64,000 nt of DNA from Roseburia hominis (GCA_021771815.1 JAETOE010000020.1:1-64000); one strand, 5' to 3'. Counted from the stretch's first letter, positions 40,424-50,088 are shown. Translations and numbers: made by a program. The notes: generated by a model not told the origin, from the letters alone.

Positions 40424-41047
40424 TCATTCCGGCTCACTCTTTCTCATTTCGCCTAAAGCATTTTCCCCGTCAGCCAAATATGACAACAGTAGTTCAAATA
40501 ATTTCTTCCGCTCGTTTCCATCCGGCACGCGCCTTAAGATTTCCTCCCGGCAAGCGCCCAGGATATCCGCCGCCGTTCCGTAGCTATCCGGCAGCGCAGT
40601 CTCAAGTTCCCGCCGGATTCTCGCGGCAAGCGCAGGGCTTTTTCCTCCGGTGGAAATACCCACGACAACATCCCCGCGCTTCACAATCGCCGGGAAATAA
40701 AAGGTACATAGTTCCTTCACGTCAGCCACATTCACCGGAATCCCCTGCGCACGGCACAATTCTGATACCCTCACGTTGACCTCCTGCTGATTGGTCGCTG
40801 CCACAACAAGCGCGCAGTCTGCAATGAGCCCGCTGCCACTCTCATCCTGCGGAAACGTCATCTGCTTCCATATGATCTGCCCGCTCGGGACAAACTGCCT
40901 TAACTCCGGTGTAAGTTCCGGCGAGATGACCCATACCTTAGCGCCAAACGCCAATAGCTGCCTGACCTTTCCTGCCGCGACCTTTCCGCCGCCTACGACA
41001 ATGCATTTTTTTCCCTCAAGCTCTATATATATGGGAAAATACGCCAT
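40424..41047 (-). CDS. Precorrin-2 dehydrogenase (siroheme synthase N-terminal type)
   Basis: A 207-residue NAD-dependent enzyme of the Met8/SirC/CysG-N family. N-terminus YFPIYIELEGKKCIVVGGGK is the Rossmann motif; GISTGGKSPALAARIRRELE is the family C-terminal signature. It oxidises precorrin-2 to sirohydrochlorin. A ferrochelatase is not in the window. Lies between hemA and hemC. Confidence 0.93.
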   Translation of the reverse strand: MAYFPIYIELEGKKCIVVGGGKVAAGKVRQLLAFGAKVWVISPELTPELRQFVPSGQIIWKQMTFPQDESGSGLIADCALVVAATNQQEVNVRVSELCRAQGIPVNVADVKELCTFYFPAIVKRGDVVVGISTGGKSPALAARIRRELETALPDSYGTAADILGACREEILRRVPDGNERKKLFELLLSYLADGENALGEMRKSEPE

Positions 41048-41083
41048 TTCTATTCCTCCGGGCGCAGCTTCCCTGCGCTTTCT

Positions 41084-42235
41084 TTACTCTTCCAGCCCCG
41101 CGATCGCATCCATCAGCGCCATTAACTGCTCCGCCGTCATCCGGTCCTTGAGCCGATAGAACACGCTCCCAAAATCTCTATCCTTCCACTTCGCGAAGAC
41201 CTCGCCGCTTTGCTCCATGAAATCGGACATATAGATGCTCTTCTTCGTCTCCTCGAGCTTTTCCGCTAAAATCAGTTCCGCCTTATCCTTCTCATGCAGC
41301 TTGATTTCATTGTTTCGCGCCGCCGCGCGTGTAAAATCGTCCACATCCACAAGCTCACACTGCGCAAGCTCCGCAACCGCTCGGTCGATATCTCTCGGCA
41401 CCGCCAGATCGACAAAAAGGCGGGGCTTCGCTGTCTTTATATGCTCTGCCAGTTTCTGCGCTACGAATGTATAATGCGGACCCGTCGTCGCACTCACAAT
41501 CACATCCGCCTCATCCACATAGGCATAACGGTCGGCAAACGGTACGATCCGATCCGAACCGCCGTAATTTCCTCCGATGCCCTCCGAAATCATACCGTGC
41601 CGCCTGCTGGTCCCCGTAATCTCCGTGATGCCCTTATCATAAAGATTCTTCGCCAGAATGCCGCCGATCTGCCCGGTAATTCCAATGAGCAGCACCTTCC
41701 CTGTGCCCTGCTCCTTCAAAAAGCTCTCAATGCGGTTCGCCGCGAGCGTTCCCACCGACACCGGAGTCTTGGAAAGCAGCGTATTTGTCTTGATGCTCTT
41801 GGCACTGCTCATCGCTCCCTGAAACGCAATGTTGATTTCGTTACAGACCGTGCCCTCTCCCTGCGCGAGCAGATACCCGTCCTTGACCTGGCGCAGAATT
41901 TCATCCTCGCCGAGCACCATCGAATCCAACCCGCATGTAACATGAAAAAGGTGGCGCAGCGCGGCGTCCCCGCTGTAGACATATATCTGCCCCAGCATTT
42001 CCTGCCCGTCCAACTCCTTATACGCCGCAAGCTCCCGTTCCACGTCCGCTATAAGCTCCGCTTTCCCGCAGAAATAGATTTCGCTGCGGTTGCAGGTCGA
42101 TACGATGACCGATCCGGCACAGTGCGCAGATATTTTCAGCCGCTTATGAAACTCCCTCTGCTCCTCCGCCGAAAACGCATAGCGCTCTCTTATTTCCAGA
42201 GGAACTTTTTTATAATTTACCCCGATGCAGTTCAT
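41084..42235 (-). CDS. hemA: Glutamyl-tRNA reductase
   Basis: A 383-residue enzyme that reduces glutamyl-tRNA to glutamate-1-semialdehyde, the first committed step. Catalytic Cys in VSTCNRSEIYF (about residue 47), GLDSMVLGEDEIL, and the NADPH domain LIGITGQIGGILAKNL with VDLAVPRDID. The Rossmann GxGxxG is GITGQIG here, slightly off the usual form. Shorter than most (about 415-430) by loss in the C-terminal dimerisation helix. Confidence 0.94.
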   Translation of the reverse strand: MNCIGVNYKKVPLEIRERYAFSAEEQREFHKRLKISAHCAGSVIVSTCNRSEIYFCGKAELIADVERELAAYKELDGQEMLGQIYVYSGDAALRHLFHVTCGLDSMVLGEDEILRQVKDGYLLAQGEGTVCNEINIAFQGAMSSAKSIKTNTLLSKTPVSVGTLAANRIESFLKEQGTGKVLLIGITGQIGGILAKNLYDKGITEITGTSRRHGMISEGIGGNYGGSDRIVPFADRYAYVDEADVIVSATTGPHYTFVAQKLAEHIKTAKPRLFVDLAVPRDIDRAVAELAQCELVDVDDFTRAAARNNEIKLHEKDKAELILAEKLEETKKSIYMSDFMEQSGEVFAKWKDRDFGSVFYRLKDRMTAEQLMALMDAIAGLEE

Positions 42236-42287
42236 TGCCCGTTCTCTTTTCTTTGCTCCCTTTTCCTGTTATTTCTCACACTTCTGT

Positions 42288-43136
42288 TTATTTTGGCGTT
42301 TGCTCACTGTTTTCCTGCACCTCTTTTGCCAAAACGCTGTCGTTCATACTTCCCATCCGGTAGCCGCCGAGATCCAGCGTGACATAGGAAAAACCAATCT
42401 CTTTCAACCTCGCGTTGGTCTTTTCCGCACGTTTTTCCGCCATCATATGCGCAAATTCCTCCGCCCCGATCTCAATCCGGGAAATCGTTCCCTTATCGCT
42501 GCCGTGGATGCGCACCCGCACCTGATGAAAGCCCTCGTCCAGAAGATACTGCTCCGCAAGGTCTACCATGTGAAGCTTCTCCCGCGTAATCTTCTCCCCG
42601 TAGACAAACCTTGAGGCAAGGCAGGCAAAGGACTGCTTGCTCCATGTCGGAAGCCCAAGCTCCCTTGAAAGCTCCCGAATCGTCCGTTTATCCATCCCGA
42701 CCGCGCGCAGCGGACTTAACACCTTAAGCTCTTCGACCGCGCGCAGTCCCGGACGGTAATCGCCGTTGTCATCCAGATTGGACGCCTCCGCAACATAGGG
42801 AATCTTCTCCTCTTCTGCCATTCGAAGAATTTTGGTAAACAGATCTTTTTTACAGATGTAGCATCGGTCGGGCGGATTCTTCGAGAAACCCTCGATTGCA
42901 AGCTCATCGGACTCCACAATCACGTGGCGGATATCCTCTTTCTCACAAAATGCCTCCGCCTCGCAAATCTCCCGCTCTGGAAACAAGCAGGACTTCACCG
43001 TCACCGCGATCACATTGTCTCCCAGCACATCGTGCGCCGCCTTTAACAAAAATGTGGAATCCACACCGCCGGAGAACGCGACGACAAGCTTTTCTTTTTC
43101 CTTTAAATATGCTTTTAATGCATCGAGCTGACTCAT
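42288..43136 (-). CDS. larE: LarE-like ATP-dependent sulfur transferase
   Basis: A 282-residue PP-loop protein. The motif is VVAFSGGVDSTFLLKAA; SFACLASRFVYGEKIT contains the cysteine that in LarE is sacrificed to give sulfur to the nickel-pincer cofactor. A further CYICKKDLF is present. The start at 43136 is set by GGAGGAGAG. larB and larC are not in the window, so the cofactor pathway, if present, is completed elsewhere. The position directly before hemA may reflect operon fusion and need not be functional. Confidence 0.88.
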   Translation of the reverse strand: MSQLDALKAYLKEKEKLVVAFSGGVDSTFLLKAAHDVLGDNVIAVTVKSCLFPEREICEAEAFCEKEDIRHVIVESDELAIEGFSKNPPDRCYICKKDLFTKILRMAEEEKIPYVAEASNLDDNGDYRPGLRAVEELKVLSPLRAVGMDKRTIRELSRELGLPTWSKQSFACLASRFVYGEKITREKLHMVDLAEQYLLDEGFHQVRVRIHGSDKGTISRIEIGAEEFAHMMAEKRAEKTNARLKEIGFSYVTLDLGGYRMGSMNDSVLAKEVQENSEQTPK

Positions 43137-43198
43137 TTGCGCAGACTCTCCTCCATCATCCCAAAAATACAATGCTTATTACCGCCAGCCGACACGGG

Positions 43199-44377
43199 CT
43201 ACCAGAGCTTCAACACCTTAATCGCGGTTTTCATCGCCTTATACTTAAAATCCTCAAGCTCCCCCGCCGCAGTTTTAAGCTCTCTGCGGATTTCAATATG
43301 CTGCGGGCAGTGCGCCTCGCATTTACCGCAGCCGACGCACTGGGACGCACTGCCCGTATCCTTGCGGAACGCCGTGCACTGTAAATAATCGCGCCTGCCC
43401 GACTTCTTCCCCTCGGAATACATCGCATTGTAGCAGCGGAATGTTCCCGGAATGTCCACGCCGCGCGGACACGGCATACAGTAGCCGCAGCCCGTACAGC
43501 CGACCTTGACGTGACGCTCGATTTCTTCCTTCACCCGCGCGACGAGCGCACGGTCGGAATCTGTCATGCAGCCGACGCCGTTCTCGCAAGCCGTCTTTAT
43601 GTTCTGCTCCACCATTTCCATCGAATTCATCCCCGAGAGCACACAGGTCACCTCCGGCTGGTCGTAGAGCCACTTCAATGCCAGCTTGGCAGGCGTACGC
43701 CCCTCCCCGTCGTTTCGAAAAAGCTCCTTCGCAGACTCCGGGAGCAGATTCACAAGCCTGCCGCCGCGCAGCGGCTCCATGATAATGACCGGAAGTCCCT
43801 TCGCGTGCGCATGACGAAGCCCGTCTACGCCTGCCTGCGAATGTTCGTCCATATAATTGTACTGAATCTGGCAGAAATCCCAGTCATAAGCGTCCACAAG
43901 CCGTTTGAACATATCCGATCTGCCGTGATAGGAAAATCCGATGTTCCTAATCTGCCCGGACGCTTTCTTTTCTCTGATCCAATCCTCCATCCCGAGTACC
44001 TTAAGCTTCTCCCAGGTCGGGATATCGGTCAGCATATGCATCAGATAGTAGTCTATGTAGTCCGTCTTAAGGCGGCGCAGCTCTTCCTGGAACATTTTCT
44101 CTACGCCGTCCATGGACTTTATGAGGTAATGCGGAAGCTTGGTCGCGAGATAGATCTTCTCCCGGCAGTGATTGCGCGCCAGAATTTCTCCGACCGCAGC
44201 CTCATTTCCCGCATAGACATACGCGGTATCCAGATAATTGACCCCCGCGTCTATCGCAGCCATGACTTCCCGCTCCGCCTTGTCGAGATCGACATGGCCG
44301 CTCTCCTTCGTAAAGCGCATACAGCCGTAGCCGAGCACTGATATATCGTTTCCGTTCTTATCCTTGCGATACTGCAT
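43199..44377 (-). CDS. Aldo/keto reductase with ferredoxin-like clusters
   Basis: A 392-residue fusion of an aldo/keto reductase barrel (MQYRKDKNGNDISVLGYGCM, the tetrad residues in YLDTAYVYAGNE and HYLIKSMDGV) and a C-terminal 4Fe-4S region (CTGCGYCMPCPRGVDIP, CVGCGKCEAHCPQHIEIR). The family is widespread in anaerobes; substrates are mostly unknown. The ATG at 44377 overlaps the nadE stop (TAATG) and GGAGGAATT precedes it. Confidence 0.92.
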   Translation of the reverse strand: MQYRKDKNGNDISVLGYGCMRFTKESGHVDLDKAEREVMAAIDAGVNYLDTAYVYAGNEAAVGEILARNHCREKIYLATKLPHYLIKSMDGVEKMFQEELRRLKTDYIDYYLMHMLTDIPTWEKLKVLGMEDWIREKKASGQIRNIGFSYHGRSDMFKRLVDAYDWDFCQIQYNYMDEHSQAGVDGLRHAHAKGLPVIIMEPLRGGRLVNLLPESAKELFRNDGEGRTPAKLALKWLYDQPEVTCVLSGMNSMEMVEQNIKTACENGVGCMTDSDRALVARVKEEIERHVKVGCTGCGYCMPCPRGVDIPGTFRCYNAMYSEGKKSGRRDYLQCTAFRKDTGSASQCVGCGKCEAHCPQHIEIRRELKTAAGELEDFKYKAMKTAIKVLKLW

Positions 44378-46284
44378 TATAATTCCTCCAACTCCGCGAG
44401 CCACAGCGTGGCGCAGGCATCCGACGGCATCCGAAGATCGCCCCTCGGAGATACCGCGACGCTTCCGACCTTCGGTCCGTCCGGCAGGCAGGAGCGCTTG
44501 AACTGCTGTGCAAAAAATCTGCGGCAAAATATTTTCAGCCATTTTAAAATTGTAGCGTCATCGTAAGTCCCCGCAAAGGCAAGCTTCGCAATGCGGAAGA
44601 TCTTCCTGGGCGAAAAGCCCTGGCGCAGCATATGATACAGGAAAAAGTCGTGCAGCTCGTAAGGTCCCACGATGTCCTCCGTCTTCTGGGAAATCTTACC
44701 GTCCTCCGGCGGCAGCAGCTCCGGCGACACCGGAGTGTCCAGCACGTCGAGCAGCACCTCCTTAAGCCCCTCATCGTTGCAGGTGTCCGCGTAGAAGCGT
44801 ACCAGATGGCGCACCAGCGTCTTCGGCACGGAAGCGTTGACCGCGTACATCGACATGTGGTCGCCGTTGTAGGTCGCCCAGCCGAGCGCAAGCTCCGAGA
44901 GATCGCCCGTTCCGATGACCATGCCGTTCTCTTTGTTCGCAATATCCATTAAAATCTGCGTGCGCTCCCTCGCCTGTCCGTTCTCATAGGTCACATCATG
45001 CACCGACGCGTCCTGCCCGATATCGCGGAAATGAACATTCACCGCATCCCGGATATCGACCTCGATAAAATCTGCCCCCAGGGACCAGATCAGCTTTACG
45101 GCGTTGTCATAGGTGCGGTCAGTCGTCCCGAACCCCGGCATCGTGACCGCCTTAATCTGCCTGTGATCCATTCCAAGCAGGTCAAAGGCATATACGGTCA
45201 CAAGCAGCGCCAGCGTGGAATCCAACCCGCCGGATATTCCAACTACCGCCGTCTTGCAATTCGTGTGCTCCAGCCGCTTCTTAAGTCCCATTGCCTGAAT
45301 CGCCAAAATCTCGTCACAGCGTTTCTCGCGGTCCGCACGGTCGTGCGGCACAAACGGCGTCGGATCGAACTTTCTTGTGAGCGCCGTCTCTTCTGCTTTC
45401 AGGGAAAACGGAAGTTCCCGATAACCGTCCCCGCACATCTCGAAGGTCGTCATCCGCCTGCGCTCGGTCACGATCCGCCTGACGTCGATTTCCGCCGACG
45501 TAACACCCACGGTAAAACGCTTAGACTCCGCGAGCATACGCCCGTTCTCGGCGATTAGATTGTGCCCGGAATAGACGACGTCCTGCGTGGACTCGCCGTC
45601 CCCCGCGCTCGCATAGAGATAGCCGCACAGCAGTCTTGCCGACTGTCCGTTTACGAGATTCCTGCGGTAGACGTCCTTTCCGGTCGTCTCATTGGAAGCT
45701 GAGAGATTGACGATAACGGTCGCTCCGTTTCTCGCGTGACGGATGCTCGGCGGCTCCGGTGTCCAGAGATCTTCGCAGATTTCGGCTCCAATCTTTAATT
45801 CCGGCATATCCGCGCAGGAAAACAGAAGCTTTGTCCCAATCGGAAGCTTCTTCCCGGCAAAATCGACCTCCGTCGGCTCTTCCATTCCCCTTGCGAAATG
45901 GCGCGCCTCGTAAAATTCATTGTAGGTCGGAAGATATGTCTTCGGAACAAAACCAAGTATCTCCCCGCGGTTTATGGCGGCTGCCGTATTATATAACTTC
46001 CCGTTGCAGGAAAGAGGCAATCCTACGAATATCAGTGCATCCACATCCGACGAATACCCCGCGATTTTAAGAAGCGCATCCCTCGCCCCCTCAAGCAATA
46101 CCTCCTGTAAAAACAGATCACCGCAGGTATAGCCTGTGATGGCAAGCTCGGGGAACACAATGACCTTTGCCCCCGCGTCTGCCGCCTCCGTGATATAATC
46201 GCAGATAATATTGGCATTATACTCTGTATCCGCGACCCTGATTTTGGGTGTGACCGCCGCCACCTTTACATATCCATCTCTCAT
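44377..46284 (-). CDS. nadE: Glutamine-dependent NAD+ synthetase
   Basis: A 635-residue enzyme. Residues 1-290 form a nitrilase-type glutaminase (catalytic Glu in VFPELAITGYTCGD, Lys in GFVPKTYLPTYNEFYE, Cys in IGAEICEDLW). Residues 325-635 form the synthetase with P-loop VVGISGGLDSTLAL and GTGDLSELALGWATYNGDHM. It converts deamido-NAD to NAD. Start overlaps the hslO stop by four bases. Confidence 0.96.
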   Translation of the reverse strand: MRDGYVKVAAVTPKIRVADTEYNANIICDYITEAADAGAKVIVFPELAITGYTCGDLFLQEVLLEGARDALLKIAGYSSDVDALIFVGLPLSCNGKLYNTAAAINRGEILGFVPKTYLPTYNEFYEARHFARGMEEPTEVDFAGKKLPIGTKLLFSCADMPELKIGAEICEDLWTPEPPSIRHARNGATVIVNLSASNETTGKDVYRRNLVNGQSARLLCGYLYASAGDGESTQDVVYSGHNLIAENGRMLAESKRFTVGVTSAEIDVRRIVTERRRMTTFEMCGDGYRELPFSLKAEETALTRKFDPTPFVPHDRADREKRCDEILAIQAMGLKKRLEHTNCKTAVVGISGGLDSTLALLVTVYAFDLLGMDHRQIKAVTMPGFGTTDRTYDNAVKLIWSLGADFIEVDIRDAVNVHFRDIGQDASVHDVTYENGQARERTQILMDIANKENGMVIGTGDLSELALGWATYNGDHMSMYAVNASVPKTLVRHLVRFYADTCNDEGLKEVLLDVLDTPVSPELLPPEDGKISQKTEDIVGPYELHDFFLYHMLRQGFSPRKIFRIAKLAFAGTYDDATILKWLKIFCRRFFAQQFKRSCLPDGPKVGSVAVSPRGDLRMPSDACATLWLAELEEL

Positions 46285-47150
46285 TTTCTCATTTCCTTTA
46301 ACTCATCAATATCAAAATGATACGCCTTATTACAGAACTGACACTTTACCTCAATCCCTTCTCCGTCGTTGATAATATCGTTTAAGTCCTTGCGGCTTAA
46401 TGTCGCAATTGCCCTTGAAACACGCTCCTTTGAACAGTCGCAGCAAAAGCCCGCCTCCATCGTATCGTTGATTTCCAGACCGAACCCGTCTAGTATCTCC
46501 TCCAAAATCCGCTCCGGCGTCTTTCCCGCTTCAAGCATCTCCGTCACCGAGGCGATCTCCGTGATCTTCTTCTCAAGCGCGTCAACGACCTCATCCGGCG
46601 TAAACGGCATAAGCTGGATGATAAATCCGCCCGCCTGCCGCACGGAACCGTCAGGATTTACAAGCACGCCGAGCCCTACCGCGGACGGCACCTGTTCGGA
46701 CGTCGCAAAATAGTAGGTCAGATCTTCGGCAATTTCCCCTGTCTGCAGTGCGATCTGTCCCACATACGGCTCTTTCAGCCCCATATCCTTGATAACGCTA
46801 AGTACCCCAAGACCGAGCGCTCCGCCGACGTCAAGCTTTCCCTGCTCATTCAGCGGCAGATCCACGACCGGAACGCGCGGAAAACCCTTCACATGCCCGT
46901 TCGCATCCGCCGTGACCGTAAGTCCCTGCGCCGGACCGCTGCACTGAACCTGCACCGTCAGAAGATCCTTTTCTCCTTTCATCATCGCGCCCATCATCGC
47001 CGCGCCGGAGAGCAGCCTGCCAAGCGCCGCCGTAATCACAGGGCTTGTGCCGTGATCCTGTCTCGCCTCCTCCACCGTATCGCGCGAAGTGATGGCAAAT
47101 GCACGGATATGCCCGTCCGCCGCCGTTGCTCTTACAATATAATCGTTCAT
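46281..47150 (-). CDS. hslO: Redox-regulated chaperone Hsp33
   Basis: A 289-residue cytosolic holdase. The C-terminal zinc switch has FCCDCSKERV and VKCQFCNKAYHF, the CxC and CxxC pairs that form disulfides upon oxidation. The N-terminal domain (AAMMGAMMKGEKDLLTVQVQ) is typical. It lies between a methyltransferase gene and nadE, coupled to the latter by an ATGA overlap. Confidence 0.96.
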   Translation of the reverse strand: MNDYIVRATAADGHIRAFAITSRDTVEEARQDHGTSPVITAALGRLLSGAAMMGAMMKGEKDLLTVQVQCSGPAQGLTVTADANGHVKGFPRVPVVDLPLNEQGKLDVGGALGLGVLSVIKDMGLKEPYVGQIALQTGEIAEDLTYYFATSEQVPSAVGLGVLVNPDGSVRQAGGFIIQLMPFTPDEVVDALEKKITEIASVTEMLEAGKTPERILEEILDGFGLEINDTMEAGFCCDCSKERVSRAIATLSRKDLNDIINDGEGIEVKCQFCNKAYHFDIDELKEMRK

Positions 47151-47168
47151 TTCTTCTTCCTCACTTTA

Positions 47169-48038
47169 TCACTGCATTTGCAGCATATTTTTCCCATGTT
47201 CCCTGGCAATCACATAGATACGTTCGCTGTCCGCTCTCACAGGCTCCCTCGTAAACGCGTCGTATGCCGTAAGAAACTCCATCCCCGCTTCAGCGAGAAG
47301 CCTCTTTACCGTATCAAGCGGATAAGCGCGCTGGTAATGTATCTCCTCATATCTGCGGTATCTGTCGTCGTCTTCCCGAATGTAAAGCGTCAGGTCATAT
47401 TCGTTGACGCCGCTCTCCTCATCATAGTAGTTATCCCAGATGAAGCTGCCCTCCTTACGGTTCTCCGCAATCGTCGTCTCCCCGAGTTCTTCCCTGTATT
47501 TATATACCGTATTCAGGTCAAAGATAAATACGCCCCCGGGGTCAAGATAATTGTTCACGAGCCGAAATACCGTAAGAAGTTCGTTCTCCTCTAAAATGTA
47601 ATTCAGGGAATCACAGATGCAAACGACCGCCCGGACAGTTCCGTACAACTCGAACTCCCGCATATCCTGATGCAGATATAGAATCGGGCGCTCCGCACTC
47701 CCACCGGAATCCGGCTGCTCATGCACTCCGTCCGCCGCGGCAGCGTCCGAATCCGATGCAGGCTTCTCATCCTCCCCTTCTGTTTCCGGGTCAGCCTCAT
47801 CCTCCGCTTCACGCGCGATCTCAAGCATTTCCTCCGAACTGTCCACTCCGATCATGTCGTAGCCTGCCGCCTGCAGAAGCCTTGTCATCTTCCCTGTGCC
47901 GCAGCCAAGTTCCAACACCAGTCCATCCCAAATTCCATACCCGCGCAGCAGTTCCCTGATATAACGGAACCACTCTTCATAAGGCACATTGTCCATAAAC
48001 AGATCGTACACCCTCGCAAAGCTTTCGTACGCTCCCAC
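47169..48038 (-). CDS. SAM-dependent methyltransferase
   Basis: A 289-residue class I methyltransferase. Motif I is VLELGCGTGKMTRLL (about residue 44), the acidic turn MIGVDSSEEMLEIA, and the post-motif region YLHQDMREFELYG. Between them is an unusual low-complexity acidic insert (about 75-110, DEADPETEGEDEKPASDSDA). The C-terminal half (YDLTLYIREDDDRYRRYEEI) matches the DUF4942-like small-molecule methylases. Substrate unknown. First gene of the long leftward run. Confidence 0.88.
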   Translation of the reverse strand: MGAYESFARVYDLFMDNVPYEEWFRYIRELLRGYGIWDGLVLELGCGTGKMTRLLQAAGYDMIGVDSSEEMLEIAREAEDEADPETEGEDEKPASDSDAAAADGVHEQPDSGGSAERPILYLHQDMREFELYGTVRAVVCICDSLNYILEENELLTVFRLVNNYLDPGGVFIFDLNTVYKYREELGETTIAENRKEGSFIWDNYYDEESGVNEYDLTLYIREDDDRYRRYEEIHYQRAYPLDTVKRLLAEAGMEFLTAYDAFTREPVRADSERIYVIAREHGKNMLQMQ

Positions 48039-48250
48039 ATTCTCACCGCTTTCTCCCGGTTACGGGAAACCATTTCAAATCCGCTTTTGCCCTTCCGCAG
48101 ATTTGATGCAAAATCTCTATGTTATACTATCAATTTTTGCAGACGAAATCAAGATTCAGGGAAAAGGCTTCTTGATTATTTTTCCTGCAACCCGTATACT
48201 TATGTCATGTAACTGTCATATTGATGTCGGAAGCATTTCGCTCCACGCAA

Positions 48251-48317
48251 GTCAAATACCCCGCCGCAAGCAGCGGGACATCATAATTGAAACGCCCCAA
48301 GGGGCGGGGTATTTGAC
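48251..48317. repeat. Inverted-repeat element, MITE-like
   Basis: A perfect 15-bp inverted repeat, GTCAAATACCCCGCC at 48251-48265 and its complement at 48303-48317, encloses 37 bases that contain a nested CGCCCC/GGGGCG hairpin. The next 60 bases (to about 48378) hold further weak inverted repeats (GCCAAATGCC, TCACTTGGC). No gene. It separates the methyltransferase promoter region from the divergent membrane-protein gene. Confidence 0.75.
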
Positions 48318-48404
48318 CCTCGCGGCAGTCGCCAAATGCCTGCAAGCAGTCACTTGGCTCGTTGCTCGCGGGAATAGATCACGTTAGAAGGATTTCATAT
48401 ATTT

Positions 48405-49448
48405 ATGCCCGAAAACTACGAACATTATATCACAAAAAATATAAAGGCGTTCTACAAACGCAGGCTGAAAGCGCCGATTTTGTACCTGTTTTTCCTTGTT
48501 TTTCTCTGGGTGCTTTTCTCCCTGTCCGCACCGCTGTTTCCCGATTCGCTGGGGGATACGGAAACATTGGAAAGCGCCTACCGGGAGCACATCGAATATG
48601 TTTCCGTCGAATTGTCCGATTTGAATTTTACCGGCTACACCCAGAGTCTTTTCGGGCATGTGACCGGCTATTATTACTACACCATGCGCCAAGACGAATG
48701 CATCATTGTCCTGCTTTCGCCCAACACCTGCGAGCAGGGGCTTCCCTCGATCGACCACGCATCGGTATTCGCCAAAATCGTACATGGCACCGAAAATTAC
48801 GAGGTTTTGCTGAATCATCTCGCGCAGGATCTGAACTGGACGGAAAACGGTATCCACAACAAGGTCTCGCAGTATTTCCTGAGTCAGCCGGACTATAATC
48901 TGATCGGAAATACCGTCCTTTACGCCTTGTTTTTCGCGACAGCCTGCTATGCGCTTGTCTGTCTGATCCTTTTCATTGCATATATCAATTTTCCGCTGCT
49001 TTCTCCGACCTGTCAGGACCTGGCGCTCTTTGGCAATCCGAAAAAGCTTTTGGAGCAGGCGGAGGAGGAGCTTGCAACACTGCCGCAACTCGCGACGGAG
49101 GACATGTTCATCACAGAGCATTATTTTATCGAAACCTCCGTCTACGGAAATGCCATCGTACCGATCGACGAAATCATCTGGATCTACAAATACTCGACGC
49201 TGCACAAGTTCTTCTGGTATCATTTCAGCATCTCCTACACGCTGCACATCAGCGCGAATCGGCACTTGTACATTCAGTGTCCGAAAAATATTAAATCAGA
49301 TATCGACGGCATTATCGATTATCTCTCCGAGGCAAATCACAACATCCTCGTCGGTTTCTCCGAGGAGAACCGCCTCAAAGTACAAGAAACGCAGGGAACG
49401 CCGATGCATTTTGAAAAGTTTATTGCATTTTTAAACAAAAGAGTGTAG
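48405..49448 (+). CDS. Membrane protein of unknown function
   Basis: A 347-residue protein with two membrane helices: LYLFFLVFLWVLFSLSAPLF (about 27-46) and LYALFFATACYALVCLILFI (about 172-192). The 125-residue loop between them is probably outside the cell. The C-terminal 150 residues are cytoplasmic with IDEIIWIYKYSTLHKFFWYH. AGAAGGAT precedes ATG 48405. I recognise no characterised family; conserved hypothetical proteins with this outline occur in related Clostridia. Confidence 0.8.
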   Translation: MPENYEHYITKNIKAFYKRRLKAPILYLFFLVFLWVLFSLSAPLFPDSLGDTETLESAYREHIEYVSVELSDLNFTGYTQSLFGHVTGYYYYTMRQDECIIVLLSPNTCEQGLPSIDHASVFAKIVHGTENYEVLLNHLAQDLNWTENGIHNKVSQYFLSQPDYNLIGNTVLYALFFATACYALVCLILFIAYINFPLLSPTCQDLALFGNPKKLLEQAEEELATLPQLATEDMFITEHYFIETSVYGNAIVPIDEIIWIYKYSTLHKFFWYHFSISYTLHISANRHLYIQCPKNIKSDIDGIIDYLSEANHNILVGFSEENRLKVQETQGTPMHFEKFIAFLNKRV

Positions 49449-49520
49449 CTTCCGTTTCGCATGGCGTTTTCTATCGCAGAACAAAAGTACTCTTTACACT
49501 TTCGTGCATTTTCCTATTGC

Positions 49521-49577
49521 ATCAAAAGAAGAGTTTCGGAAACCCAAAACAAGGATTTCCGAAACTCTTCTTTTGAT
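49521..49577. terminator. Perfect 22-bp bidirectional terminator
   Basis: Arms 49521-49542 and 49556-49577 are exact complements over 22 bases around a 13-base loop. AAAAGAAG/CTTCTTTT at the base gives T-rich tracts on both strands. It serves the convergent membrane-protein and ilvN genes. Confidence 0.9.
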
Positions 49578-49590
49578 CGGCACGCCGTTT

Positions 49591-50088
49591 TTAACGGCAT
49601 GAAGTACTGATCGACTCGATTGCGACCGCTCCGCCCCTCACAACTTCGATTCTGCGGAACTTGGATTTCAACAGTGCGATCAGCTCGTTATTGCGGCGCT
49701 CCGTCAGCTTGCATTCTAAAAGCACGCTGTCGTTTCCGACATCCGATACCTCCACATTAAATACCTGTGCGATCTGGAATACCTCAAGCTTTTCTGCCGC
49801 GTTAATTCCAAGAACCTTCGCAAACAAAATCTCCTTCATGTGAATCGGCACATCCGTTAAGTCGATGACCTTGATGACCTCGACCATGCGGTTCAACTGC
49901 TTTTTAATCTGCTCGAACGTGATATCGTCGCTCGTCACACAGATCGTCATACGGGAAACCGTCTCGTCCTCCGTCGTTCCGACCGTAAGACTTTGGAGAT
50001 TATAGGACTTTCCCGAAAACAGACCGGACACTTTTGCCAGAACACCGACCTGGTTCTCTACATATAATGCAATCCATCTATTTTTCAT
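49591..50088 (-). CDS. ilvN: Acetolactate synthase small subunit
   Basis: A 165-residue regulatory subunit. An N-terminal ACT domain (RWIALYVENQVGVLAKVSGL, then FSGKSYNLQSLTVGTTEDET) would bind valine for feedback inhibition. The C-terminal domain (FQIAQVFNVEVSDVGNDSVL) contacts IlvB. The start at 50088 is set by AAAGGAG; the ORF extends 50 codons further upstream without support. Downstream of ilvB. Confidence 0.94.
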   Translation of the reverse strand: MKNRWIALYVENQVGVLAKVSGLFSGKSYNLQSLTVGTTEDETVSRMTICVTSDDITFEQIKKQLNRMVEVIKVIDLTDVPIHMKEILFAKVLGINAAEKLEVFQIAQVFNVEVSDVGNDSVLLECKLTERRNNELIALLKSKFRRIEVVRGGAVAIESISTSCR

